From NCBI GenBank assembly GCA_034436555.1, contig DAOTUU010000021.1, positions 1-64,000 of the forward strand: a stretch of DNA of 64,000 nt, given 5' to 3'. The DNA is from JAFMJV01 sp034436555. GTDB taxonomy: Bacteria; Chloroflexota; Limnocylindria; Limnocylindrales; CSP1-4. Made by a program: the position numbers and the translations under genes. Below, in pieces: positions 8,503 to 15,951 of the stretch; within the stretch, counting starts at the first letter, position 1; every line of letters begins with the position of its first letter. Below the pieces are notes generated by a model, which saw nothing but the letters and a program-made list of their open reading frames with translations, was not told the DNA's origin and did no database searches.

Positions 8503-8949
8503 TCACCCTCGGGTGGGGTTCGCGGCAGGCTGGGCGAGCACGATCTCGCTGCCGGGGCCCGTGAACACGAGGCGGTCGCCCGGCCGGCCCTCGCGATAGG
8601 CCGCGACCTCCAGCAGAGCGGCCATCAGCTCGGCCTCGATCGTCCGGTCGCGAGCGTCGCATGGGGCCCCTTCCCCCGTGGCCGTCGGCTGCCCGAACGC
8701 GATGCCGCGTTGGTCACCGAAGCTCACGGGGAGTTCGAGGCCGCTGCAGTTCGTGACGACCTGGAGGATGCCCCGGACCTGGAACTGGAGCGTGGGCGCC
8801 CGGATCCGCTCATCGATCTGCTCGCCGCCGATGCTCAGCACCGTCCACGTCCCACCGAACGGCGTCAGCCCGTCCAACGGCTGACGCTCGGCGGCGCAGC
8901 CCGCCAGCAGCGCCACGGCCATCACGAGCCCGAGGATGGGCTTCCTCAC
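8503..8949 (-). CDS. Lipoprotein with META (HslJ-like) domain
   Basis: Predicted membrane-anchored lipoprotein, 148 residues. The signal peptide ends in a lipobox, LLAGC (Cys18). The mature part begins with the META-domain pattern GGTWTVLSIGGEQI and contains a Cys/Ser-rich middle (NCSGLELPVSF) like the small heat-shock-induced HslJ proteins; its molecular role is not established. The GTG start at 8947-8949 overlaps the stop codon of the antitoxin-toxin chimera (GTGA), so it may now be translated with that remnant. The start is supported by the immediately following lipoprotein signal. Confidence 0.72.
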   Translation of the reverse strand: MRKPILGLVMAVALLAGCAAERQPLDGLTPFGGTWTVLSIGGEQIDERIRAPTLQFQVRGILQVVTNCSGLELPVSFGDQRGIAFGQPTATGEGAPCDARDRTIEAELMAALLEVAAYREGRPGDRLVFTGPGSEIVLAQPAANPTRG

Positions 8950-9125
8950 GAGATCGTCTCGACGTCATAGCGGGCGATCAGGGGTCGGCGGTAAGGATCG
9001 ACGAACGGCGAGAGCATCGCGACCGGCTTGCCCGCACGGGCGATGACCACCGTCTCGACGCGCTCGACGCGCTCCAGGAGCTTCGACAGGTGGGTCTTCG
9101 CCTCGTAGACGTTCACGATCTCCAT
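8946..9125 (-). pseudogene. Antitoxin N-terminus fused to VapC C-terminal remnant (deleted vapBC)
   Basis: A 59-codon open frame. Residues 1 to about 47 (MEIVNVYEAKTHLSKLLERV ... AGKPVAMLSPF) match the antitoxin at 7141-7368. The last ~11 residues, LIARYDVETIS, match the extreme C-terminus of the PIN toxin at 6761-7144 (HIARYGVETIW). The DNA just before the junction also matches toxin sequence encoding TADP, but one base is missing relative to the intact toxin. The simplest reading is that a second vapBC pair lost everything between the antitoxin's C-terminal tail and the toxin's last ~16 codons. The DNA-binding half could still be made, but the toxin-binding tail is gone. Confidence 0.8.
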
Positions 9126-9150
9126 CCGCGCATTGTGCGCCCCGGTCCCG

Positions 9151-9175
9151 GGTTGATCAACCAGATTGGTCAACC
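9151..9175 (-). promoter_or_regulatory. Palindromic operator candidate of the antitoxin chimera
   Basis: GGTTGATCAACC (9151-9162) is a perfect palindrome, followed by TTGGTCAACC. It is 25 bases upstream of the chimera start and resembles the repeats upstream of the intact antitoxin (7395-7417). Confidence 0.45.
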
Positions 9176-9280
9176 TCGCGATGCCGGAGCGCACCGGGCG
9201 GGGCTTGACCCAGACTCGCCCGCGACTTCACCGCGTATCCTCGGGCTGGTCGGGTCGGCGGGCATGGAGGAGGGTCGAAC

Positions 9281-10063
9281 GTGGCTTCAGGAATCCGGGT
9301 GGACGGCGCGCGGGTGCTCATCACGGGGGCGGGCGCGGGGATCGGGCTGGTCATGGCGCGCACGTTCATGGACGCCGGTGCGCGGGTGCATGTCTGCGAC
9401 CTCGACCGGGCGGTGCTGGACAAGGCCACCGCGTCCCTGCCCGGGCTGACCGGCAGCAGCGCGGACGTGGGTGTCGAGGCGGACGTGGACGCGCTGTTCT
9501 CTGACGTCGCGGGGACCCTGGGCGGCCTCGATGTCCTCATCAACAACGCCGGCAACGCCGGGCCGACCGCGAACGTCGAGGACATCTCGCTCGCGGATTG
9601 GAACCGGACGCTGGACGTGTGCATCACGGGCATGTTCCTGTGCACGCGCCGCGCCGTGCCGATGCTCAAGGCGTCGGGCCGTGGCTCGATCGTCAACCTG
9701 TCCTCCGCCGCCGGGCGCTTCGGGTTCGCGATGCGCAGCCCGTACGCCGCCGCGAAGTGGGCGGTCGTGGGCTTCACCAAGTCGATCTCCATGGAGCTCG
9801 GCCCGTTTGACATCAACGTCAACGCGATCCAGCCGGGCGTCGTGGCGGGCGATCGACAGGAGCGGGTGATCGCGGCGAAGGCCGCCGCCCGCGGCATCAC
9901 CCCCGACGAGCAGCGCGCCGACCTGCTGCGCCATGTCTCGATGCAGCGCATGGTCACGCCGCAGGAGATCGCGGACATGGCGCTCTACCTGTGCTCCGAG
10001 GCGGGCCACGGGGTGAGCGGCCAGGCGATCTCCGTCTGCGCCGACCAGACCGCCTTGATCTGA
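9281..10063 (+). CDS. Short-chain dehydrogenase/reductase (SDR)
   Basis: NAD(P)-dependent oxidoreductase of the classical SDR family, 260 residues. Cofactor motif TGAGAGIG near the N-terminus, NNAG at about residue 89, the catalytic Ser in LSSAAGR, and the catalytic pair YAAAK are all present, as is the family's C-terminal GVSGQAISV strand. An Asp at the end of beta-2 (CDLDR) suggests NAD(H) rather than NADP(H). The GTG start has GGAGGAGGG about seven bases upstream. It stands alone between minus-strand genes, so the substrate cannot be inferred from context. Confidence 0.93.
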   Translation: MASGIRVDGARVLITGAGAGIGLVMARTFMDAGARVHVCDLDRAVLDKATASLPGLTGSSADVGVEADVDALFSDVAGTLGGLDVLINNAGNAGPTANVEDISLADWNRTLDVCITGMFLCTRRAVPMLKASGRGSIVNLSSAAGRFGFAMRSPYAAAKWAVVGFTKSISMELGPFDINVNAIQPGVVAGDRQERVIAAKAAARGITPDEQRADLLRHVSMQRMVTPQEIADMALYLCSEAGHGVSGQAISVCADQTALI

Positions 10064-10088
10064 CGATCGAGCGCCGGACTGGGTGCGG

Positions 10089-12179
10089 TCAGCGCCTGGG
10101 CGGCTTCAAGCGACAGGCGGCGGCGTCCGACTTCGTGGCGTCAGCCGGCTTCCCGTCGGGGCAGATGATCTCCCCCAGGAACGTGAGCTCCTTCCAGCGA
10201 GCGGTCCGCAGATCGGTGCCGGTCAGGTCGACCATGTAGAAGGACGCGCCGTCCAGGTTCGCTCTCGTCACATCGACATCCCGCAGGTCCCCCAGGCCGT
10301 CACCCGTGAAGTCACGATAGAAGCTGGCCCCGGCGAGGTCGCGTCCGACGAGGCTGAGCCCCTCCTCGAGCTCCGCCGGCACCGCCCATCGCAGGTCGCG
10401 GATATTCGCTGCGTCAAGGGTCGCCGCCAGCGTCACGGGCAGGATCGCGGACAGGCCGCGCAGGTCCGCGCCCGTCAGCGTGACCTCCGACAGGTCGCCA
10501 CGCACCTGGGCGTCGCGGAGCGACGCACCGGACAGGTCGGCACCCGAGAGCAGGACCGAGTCATCCACGAGCGCACCGTCAAGTCGAGCGTCACGAAGCG
10601 AGGCCCCGGTCAGGTCGGTGTCCCGGATCGTGGCATGCGTGAGGTCGATCCCGGACAGGTCGTCGCCGGACAGGTCCAGGTCGGACAGAGTCGCGAAGCG
10701 GCAGTCGGCACCCGGTCCCGGGTCGCAGGCATCCCATGCTGATGCGGGCCCCGGCACGCTCGGCGCCACCGTTCCTCGGCGCTTGGCGGTCTGCGGCTGC
10801 CCCACGGCGAGCCAGACCTCCTGCGGGCTCACCACGACGAGGTCGCCCCCGAGCGGGAGGTCCATCGGCGGGCCGGCGGGCAGCGGCACCCAGCTTGCCC
10901 CGCCGTCGTTCGTCGTCCAGCCGCGGACCTGGCCGACCCCGGTCACGGGGATGCCGGAGGACTGGCTCCACGGACCCAGCCACAGCAGCGCTGGGCTGCC
11001 GGTGTCGTCCTTCACGAGGGCCCGGCTGCCGGGCGACGTTGCCAGCCGGTCGGCATCCAGGTCGTCCGGGAGCGGCAGCGTGGCGTTCGCCCAGGTCTTC
11101 AGGTCCGTGGTCGTGGACACCGTCACGCCGTCCTGGCCGACCAGCACCAGGCGCCCATCGAGCGCGCCCAGGAACGCGACGTCACGCGCCAGGGCGCTCT
11201 TGCCAGCCAGGTCCCTGGGGCAGTCCTTCGGTGACCTGGGCCCGGGCCGAGCCTCGCCCAGCGCGGCCACATCATCGAGCGGCACCGGCGTCCAGGACGA
11301 GCCGGCGTCCGTCGACCGCCACAGCCGCAGCTGTTCGCCCAGGCTGAAGGTGGACAGGTGGCCATCGTCCGCGGTGCACACGTACTCCCGCGCAGCCAGC
11401 ACCAGGGTGTCACCGACCGGCACGATCGCCCGGGGGGAGAGTGACCAACGGGCATCGAGCGTGGCGGCGCGCTCCCACCTGCGTCCGTCCGACGAGGTGA
11501 TGACCACGGCACGCGTGGGACCCTTGCCCGGTGCCGGGGCCACGCTGCCGGCGGCGAGCAGCCGACCGCCGGGCAGTGCCACCACGTCGGTGAGCATCGC
11601 CGATCGGCCACCGAGCGCCGGCCGGGGGTCCGTGCGGCGCCAGGACCGACCGTCCGCGGACGTCCACACGAACGGCACCTGGGTGACGGCTCCCCCGGAC
11701 GGATTCGAGTACTTCGCGTTGCCGATGGCCACGATGCCGTCGTCGTCCACGGCCGCGCCGCTGACCGTCGCACCGAACTGCGTGGCGTAGGTGCCCGCGG
11801 GCGGCCGCACGCCGCGGAGCGTCTCGATGGTCTCGACCGTCCAGGTGCCATCGGGCGAGAGGATCGCAGCGACGGGCTGCGAGATCGTCCCGGAGAGACC
11901 GCCCTTCCCGGGCCGGGCGCTGAAGCCCAGGATCCGGTCACCCAGCCGGACGGCACCGGACTCGAACGGAGACCGCTGACGGAGCGCGGCCGGACCTGTC
12001 ACGGTCGTCCCGAACTGCATCCCGGCGGGCAGCTCCACGACGGGTGCGGCGGAGGCGACCGGGCTGGCAACGGGCTCGCTCGGTGCCTGGCCGGAGACAG
12101 GCCAGGGACCGACGGCCAGGAGCAGGGCTGTGGCCACGAGGGCGGCGACCATATCGGAGCCGGATCGGCGTCGGATCAT
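10089..12179 (-). CDS. Secreted Asp-box beta-propeller-like protein with C-terminal pentapeptide repeats (paralogue)
   Basis: Exported, 696 residues, paralogue of the protein at 4592-6667 with the same order of parts: Arg-rich start plus hydrophobic signal segment ending at ...VSGQA, a propeller-like region with Asp-box motifs (SADGRSW, SSDGRRW, STDAGSSW, TNDGGASW), and a C-terminal pentapeptide-repeat region (DLSGDDLSG, ADLSGASLRD). Both end with a conserved block around CPDGKPA and a final Cys-x-Leu-Lys/Arg. The ATG at 12177-12179 was chosen because the upstream open frame is a tandem DNA repeat with no protein-like features. Function unknown. Confidence 0.75.
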   Translation of the reverse strand: MIRRRSGSDMVAALVATALLLAVGPWPVSGQAPSEPVASPVASAAPVVELPAGMQFGTTVTGPAALRQRSPFESGAVRLGDRILGFSARPGKGGLSGTISQPVAAILSPDGTWTVETIETLRGVRPPAGTYATQFGATVSGAAVDDDGIVAIGNAKYSNPSGGAVTQVPFVWTSADGRSWRRTDPRPALGGRSAMLTDVVALPGGRLLAAGSVAPAPGKGPTRAVVITSSDGRRWERAATLDARWSLSPRAIVPVGDTLVLAAREYVCTADDGHLSTFSLGEQLRLWRSTDAGSSWTPVPLDDVAALGEARPGPRSPKDCPRDLAGKSALARDVAFLGALDGRLVLVGQDGVTVSTTTDLKTWANATLPLPDDLDADRLATSPGSRALVKDDTGSPALLWLGPWSQSSGIPVTGVGQVRGWTTNDGGASWVPLPAGPPMDLPLGGDLVVVSPQEVWLAVGQPQTAKRRGTVAPSVPGPASAWDACDPGPGADCRFATLSDLDLSGDDLSGIDLTHATIRDTDLTGASLRDARLDGALVDDSVLLSGADLSGASLRDAQVRGDLSEVTLTGADLRGLSAILPVTLAATLDAANIRDLRWAVPAELEEGLSLVGRDLAGASFYRDFTGDGLGDLRDVDVTRANLDGASFYMVDLTGTDLRTARWKELTFLGEIICPDGKPADATKSDAAACRLKPPRR

Positions 12180-12247
12180 CCGCCCACAGTGCCGTCTGGC
12201 CCGCGGGGGTGTCAATGGGCGACCCACTGCTCTGGCGAGCGGGGCTG

Positions 12248-12301
12248 GGGCGCCCGGAGACCGACCGGGCGCCCGGAGACCGACCGGGCGCCCAGGAGAC
12301 C
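12248..12301. repeat. 19-bp tandem repeat, about 2.8 copies
   Basis: GGGCGCCCGGAGACCGACC occurs at 12248-12266 and 12267-12285, with a partial third copy from 12286. It fills the space between two minus-strand genes. Confidence 0.8.
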
Positions 12302-13530
12302 TACGAGACCGACGCGAGCCACAGCGTCGTCGTGCCCGACGCCTGCGCGATCGAATAGCCCAGCGGCACCCCCGTCGCGACGTCGTACTGGAACCAGGTC
12401 GCCAGCCCGGGGCCCTCCGTGACGATCCAGACGAACGCGCCACCATTCGCCCCCGACCCCACGTCGCCCACCCTGACCGTCGTGCCCACGATGGGATCCT
12501 GGTCCAGGATGTCGCCCGAGCGCATCGTCGCGAGCGCCGCCGGGTCGTACCAGTACGGGCCGGTGCCGCCGCTCACCGCCCACGTCTCGTTGGTCACGGT
12601 CAGGCCCATGCCGCTGGTCTCGTTGAGCGCGTGGAACCGCGCCCAGTCGGGGCCGACCGCCTCCGCGGTGAAGGTGGTCCGACTGGGCACCGGCTGGCCC
12701 AGGGCGGTGTAGGTGCCCTCATAGACCAGTCGGGTGCCCGGCCGCAGCCATCCCGGCACCGGAGCGCCCAGACCGGCGAGGGTGCGATCGCGGACACCGG
12801 CCAGCTGCTGGTAGGTCCGCAGCGTGTTCCCGCGCGGCGGATCCTCCCCCTCCAGATGCACCGGCGACACGGCCCCCGCGGCGTTGCCCGAGGCGACCAC
12901 GACCAGGCCGGTCGCCCGGTCGAGCGACACGTCCTGGCTGGCCGAGACCAGGGCGGCCACGTCATAGGTGACGCCTCCGAGGGGGTACGCCCCGACCAGC
13001 AGCTCCGCGCCCGGTGCCTGGCCCTGGGCGACGAGGCCCTCGATGATGCGCGGGTGGAGCCACACGCCGTCCATGGCGCCGGCCGGCTCGGGACCGCCGC
13101 CGATGGGCAGGTAGCTGATGGTGCCCGCGACGTGGTCCATCACGTGCAGCGACACGGCACCGACCACCTGCTCGGGCGTGACGGAGATGATGTCGATGAC
13201 CGACCAGCCGTCCCCCGACCCGCCGCCGACGCCCTCGCCGGTCTCGTCCGTGCGCCGGTACCGCTTGCCGGTGCGCGGGTTCTCGAGGTTCCCGTTGGGA
13301 TCCTCCACGAGCGCGTACCGGCTCTGGGGCACCGACGCGGACGCCACGTACTGGACGATGCGCGTGCCCGGACGGACCCAGTCGGGAGCGCCCGTGACCG
13401 CCGCCTCGGTGTAGACCGCGCCCCAGGTGCCGCCCTGGCCGGCGGCCGGGATGGCCGCCGCGACGGTCAGCAGCAGGGCCGCGGCGGTTACGGCGAGCGT
13501 TGCGCGGCGAAGTGACGGCGCCTGCGACAT
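12301..13530 (-). CDS. Secreted protein of unknown function with duplicated 'RPGTR' segments
   Basis: 409 residues with a signal peptide (hydrophobic stretch to ...IPAAGQG). I do not recognise a family. Two related segments, DWVRPGTRIVQYVA near the start and GWLRPGTRLVYEG in the second half, suggest an internal duplication of a beta-rich domain. There are no Cys in the mature part and no transmembrane segment beyond the signal. The ATG at 13528-13530 was preferred over a GTG nine bases earlier because that GTG directly abuts the GGAGG site, whereas the ATG has normal spacing. A stem-loop (13542-13567) overlaps the first two bases of that ribosome site, hinting at translational control. Confidence 0.7.
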   Translation of the reverse strand: MSQAPSLRRATLAVTAAALLLTVAAAIPAAGQGGTWGAVYTEAAVTGAPDWVRPGTRIVQYVASASVPQSRYALVEDPNGNLENPRTGKRYRRTDETGEGVGGGSGDGWSVIDIISVTPEQVVGAVSLHVMDHVAGTISYLPIGGGPEPAGAMDGVWLHPRIIEGLVAQGQAPGAELLVGAYPLGGVTYDVAALVSASQDVSLDRATGLVVVASGNAAGAVSPVHLEGEDPPRGNTLRTYQQLAGVRDRTLAGLGAPVPGWLRPGTRLVYEGTYTALGQPVPSRTTFTAEAVGPDWARFHALNETSGMGLTVTNETWAVSGGTGPYWYDPAALATMRSGDILDQDPIVGTTVRVGDVGSGANGGAFVWIVTEGPGLATWFQYDVATGVPLGYSIAQASGTTTLWLASVS

Positions 13531-13541
13531 GGGATCCACCT

Positions 13542-13567
13542 CCTGACGGGTGATTGACCCGTTCAGG
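13542..13567 (-). promoter_or_regulatory. Stem-loop overlapping the ribosome site of the 12301-13530 gene
   Basis: On the minus strand CCTGAACGGGT pairs with ACCCGTCAGG (one bulged A) across the loop CAATC. The 3' arm ends in the first GG of the GGAGG ribosome site, so folding would partly hide it. Confidence 0.5.
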
Positions 13568-13658
13568 GTCGCGCGCCGGCGTCCGCCTGCCGTCCGTCGC
13601 CATGCGCCCGGCGTCCGGTCAGCGTCCGGTCAGGCGCCCGGCCACGCGTGTCGGCTGC

Positions 13659-13664
13659 CACAAT
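13659..13664 (+). promoter_or_regulatory. Putative -10 element of the BKACE gene
   Basis: CACAAT six bases before the ATG at 13671; no ribosome site is visible, as expected for a leaderless mRNA. The same hexamer and spacing precede the gene at 15952. Confidence 0.5.
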
Positions 13665-13670
13665 CCCGCC

Positions 13671-14600
13671 ATGGCTCCCCGCAAGGTCATCATCACGTGC
13701 GCCGTCACGGGGTCCATCCACACCCCGAGCATGTCGCCGCACCTGCCCGTGACCCCCGACGAGATCGCGGATGCGGCGATCGGCGCGGCGCGGGCGGGCG
13801 CGGCCATCGTCCACCTGCACGCGCGCGACCCGGAGGACGGCCGTCCATCCCAGGACCCCGACCTGTTCCGCCGGTTCCTGCCCCGCATCGCCGCGGAGAG
13901 CGACGTGGTCGTGAACCTGACCACGGGCGGCGCAGCCACGATGTCCATCGAGGAGCGGCTCCAGCCGGCGCTCCAGCTCAAGCCGGAGGTCGCGAGCCTG
14001 AACATGGGCTCCATGAACTTCGGGCTGTTCCCGATGCTCAAGCGCCCGACCGAGTTCCAGCACGCCTGGGAGCGCCCCTACCTGGAGGGCAGCCGGGAGC
14101 GGATCTTCAGGAACACGTTCACCGACATCGAGCGGATCCTGACCTCCTGCGCGGAGAACGGCACCCGGTTCGAGATCGAGTGCTACGACATCGGCCACCT
14201 GTACACGGCCGCCCACTTCGCCGACCGCGGGCTGATCCGGCCACCCTTGCTCATCCAGTCGGTGTTCGGCATCCTGGGCGGCATCGGTGCGGATGGGGAG
14301 GACGTGCTCCACATGCGGCGCACGGCAGACCGGCTGTTCGGCGACGACTACCAGTGGTCCGTGCTGGGCGCGGGCCGCAACCAGATGCCCGTGGCCACGG
14401 TGTCCGCGGCCATCGGCGGGCACGTGCGGGTGGGCCTGGAGGACTCCCTGTGGGACGGCCCGGGCCGGCTGGCGGAGACGAACGCGGCGCAGGTGCGGCG
14501 GATCCGAACGATCATCGAGGCGCTCTCGCTGGAGGTCGCGACGCCCGACGACGCGCGCATGATCCTGGGCCTCAAGGGCCGGGAGGCGGTGGCGTTCTGA
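13671..14600 (+). CDS. BKACE family enzyme (beta-keto acid cleavage; 3-keto-5-aminohexanoate cleavage-like)
   Basis: Zn2+-dependent enzyme of the former DUF849 family, which condenses a beta-keto acid with acetyl-CoA and cleaves it to acetoacetate and a new CoA ester. 309 residues. Conserved pieces: IITCAVTGSIHTPSMSPHLPVTPDEI at the N-terminus, the Zn/His motif VHLHARDPEDGRP, NLTTGG, and SVLGAGRNQMP. The founding member acts in lysine fermentation; other members handle carnitine or other keto acids, so the substrate is open. A KamA lysine 2,3-aminomutase lies at 57177-58862 but is far away. The stop overlaps the nucleoside hydrolase start (TGATG). Confidence 0.9.
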   Translation: MAPRKVIITCAVTGSIHTPSMSPHLPVTPDEIADAAIGAARAGAAIVHLHARDPEDGRPSQDPDLFRRFLPRIAAESDVVVNLTTGGAATMSIEERLQPALQLKPEVASLNMGSMNFGLFPMLKRPTEFQHAWERPYLEGSRERIFRNTFTDIERILTSCAENGTRFEIECYDIGHLYTAAHFADRGLIRPPLLIQSVFGILGGIGADGEDVLHMRRTADRLFGDDYQWSVLGAGRNQMPVATVSAAIGGHVRVGLEDSLWDGPGRLAETNAAQVRRIRTIIEALSLEVATPDDARMILGLKGREAVAF

Positions 14601-15649
14601 TGGGGGCGTCGAGCGCAGGCTCCCGGGTCCCGCTGCTCATCGACTGCGACACGGGCATCGACGACGCGCTCGCGCTGCTGTACGCCTGTGCGTCCCCCGC
14701 GGCGGAGCTCGTGGCAGTGACCTGCTGCGGCGGCAACGTGGAGGCGCGCCAGGTCGCGGAGAACACGCTCGCGGTGCTGGAGCTGGCAGGGCGTGCGGAT
14801 GTGGAGGTGGCCCTGGGGCGCGAGGCCCCCATCGCGCGGCCGCTGATGATCACGCCCGAGACGCACGGGCCGCGGGGCATCGGCGACGCGGTGCTGCCGC
14901 CGGCGCGGCGGGCGCTGTCCGCCCGAGACGGCGTGGATGTCCTGGTCGAGGAGGCGCGGGTCCGGCCCGGGGAGCTGACGCTGGTGACCCTGGGGCCCGC
15001 CACCAACCTGGCAGCGGCCGTGCTGCGCGAGCCGGCGCTGCCCCGACTGCTGCGGCGCGTGGTGATGATGGTGGGTGCGTTCCGGGCAGGCGGCAACACC
15101 ACGCCGCGCTCGGAGTGGAACGCGGCAGTGGACCCCGAGGCGCTGTCGGTGGTGCTGGGGGCCTGGTCGCCGGACGGCCCGACCCGATGGACCGACCCAC
15201 CGACGCGGCCGATGCTGCTGGGCCTGGACGTGACCGAGCAGGCACGCATCCTGCCGCCTGACCTGGCGCGGTTCGTCGCGCGTGCCGGTGGTCCGGACCG
15301 GCCCATCGCCCGCTTCGTGGCCGATGCGCTCGCCTTCTACATGCGCTTCCACGAGCGGTTCGACGGCTTCCACGGCGCCTTCATCCACGACCCCCTCGCA
15401 CTCGCCGCGGCGCTGGAGCCTGCGCTCGCGCGCGCGGAGGCCGTCACCGTGGACGTGGAGCTGGGCGGCCGCCTCACGACCGGCGAGACGATCGCCGACT
15501 GGCGCCGCCACTGGGGCCGCCCGCCGAACGCGGACGTCGTGGTGGAGGCGGACGCGGTGGGGTTCCTCGAGCGCTTCATCGAGCGGGTGGGGGGTCTGGC
15601 GGCCGCGGAAGGGCGGGCCAGCCCCGCGATCGGGCGGGACGGGTCCTGA
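14600..15649 (+). CDS. Inosine-uridine-type nucleoside hydrolase
   Basis: Hydrolyses ribonucleosides to base plus ribose in salvage or catabolism. 349 residues. The Ca2+-binding N-terminal motif DCDTGIDDA is complete, and the family's middle motif appears as EWNAAVDPEA. TLGPATNLA is also typical. It is translationally coupled to the BKACE gene (stop and start share one base). Downstream, beyond an intergenic element and two membrane protein genes, lies a BMP-type nucleoside importer with a cytosine deaminase, so the area looks like nucleoside use. Base specificity cannot be assigned from the sequence alone. Confidence 0.92.
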   Translation: MGASSAGSRVPLLIDCDTGIDDALALLYACASPAAELVAVTCCGGNVEARQVAENTLAVLELAGRADVEVALGREAPIARPLMITPETHGPRGIGDAVLPPARRALSARDGVDVLVEEARVRPGELTLVTLGPATNLAAAVLREPALPRLLRRVVMMVGAFRAGGNTTPRSEWNAAVDPEALSVVLGAWSPDGPTRWTDPPTRPMLLGLDVTEQARILPPDLARFVARAGGPDRPIARFVADALAFYMRFHERFDGFHGAFIHDPLALAAALEPALARAEAVTVDVELGGRLTTGETIADWRRHWGRPPNADVVVEADAVGFLERFIERVGGLAAAEGRASPAIGRDGS

Positions 15650-15651
15650 TC

Positions 15652-15914
15652 CTGGTCAGATGTCGCTCGGCGGGACCTTGTCCGGCATGTTGCTGCCGTC
15701 TGTCGCGCATGCCGACCGTATGGAGCGTGGAGGCCGGCCTTTCCTGCCATCGGTCGGGCTGGTGCGACACTAGCCGGGTAGGACCTGGCTGATGTCCGAC
15801 CAGTCGGACGCGTGTCCAGGTCACCAGGGGCGAGCCACGCTCCGGCGCCAGGGTGCAAGCGCCGGCCCGTGTCAGGTGAAGCGATACGGTCGCGCCCGCG
15901 CGACATCTGACCAG
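15652..15914. repeat. 263-bp noncoding element bounded by 15-bp perfect inverted repeats
   Basis: CTGGTCAGATGTCGC (15652-15666) is repeated in inverted orientation as GCGACATCTGACCAG (15900-15914); similarity extends a few bases inward and outward. No gene is visible inside. Two internal blocks, CTGCCATCGGTCG-2-CTGGT-18-GACCTGGCT (15744-15790) and TACGGTCGCGCC (15885-15896), recur at 35640-35697. This has the look of a MITE-like or structured-RNA element; no target-site duplication is obvious. Confidence 0.6.
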
Positions 15915-15939
15915 ATCGCCCGTGGACGGGTCCACCCGC

Positions 15940-15945
15940 CACAAT
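15940..15945 (+). promoter_or_regulatory. Putative -10 element (leaderless) of the ECF S-like gene
   Basis: CACAAT six bases before the GTG at 15952, identical in sequence and spacing to the one at 13659. Confidence 0.5.
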
Positions 15946-15951
15946 CCCCCC

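Noticed and set aside
8294..8662. A 122-codon minus-strand frame between the purK pseudogene and the lipoprotein
   Set aside because: Overlaps the lipoprotein coding end out of frame, is Arg/Ser-rich, and shows no motif or ribosome site.
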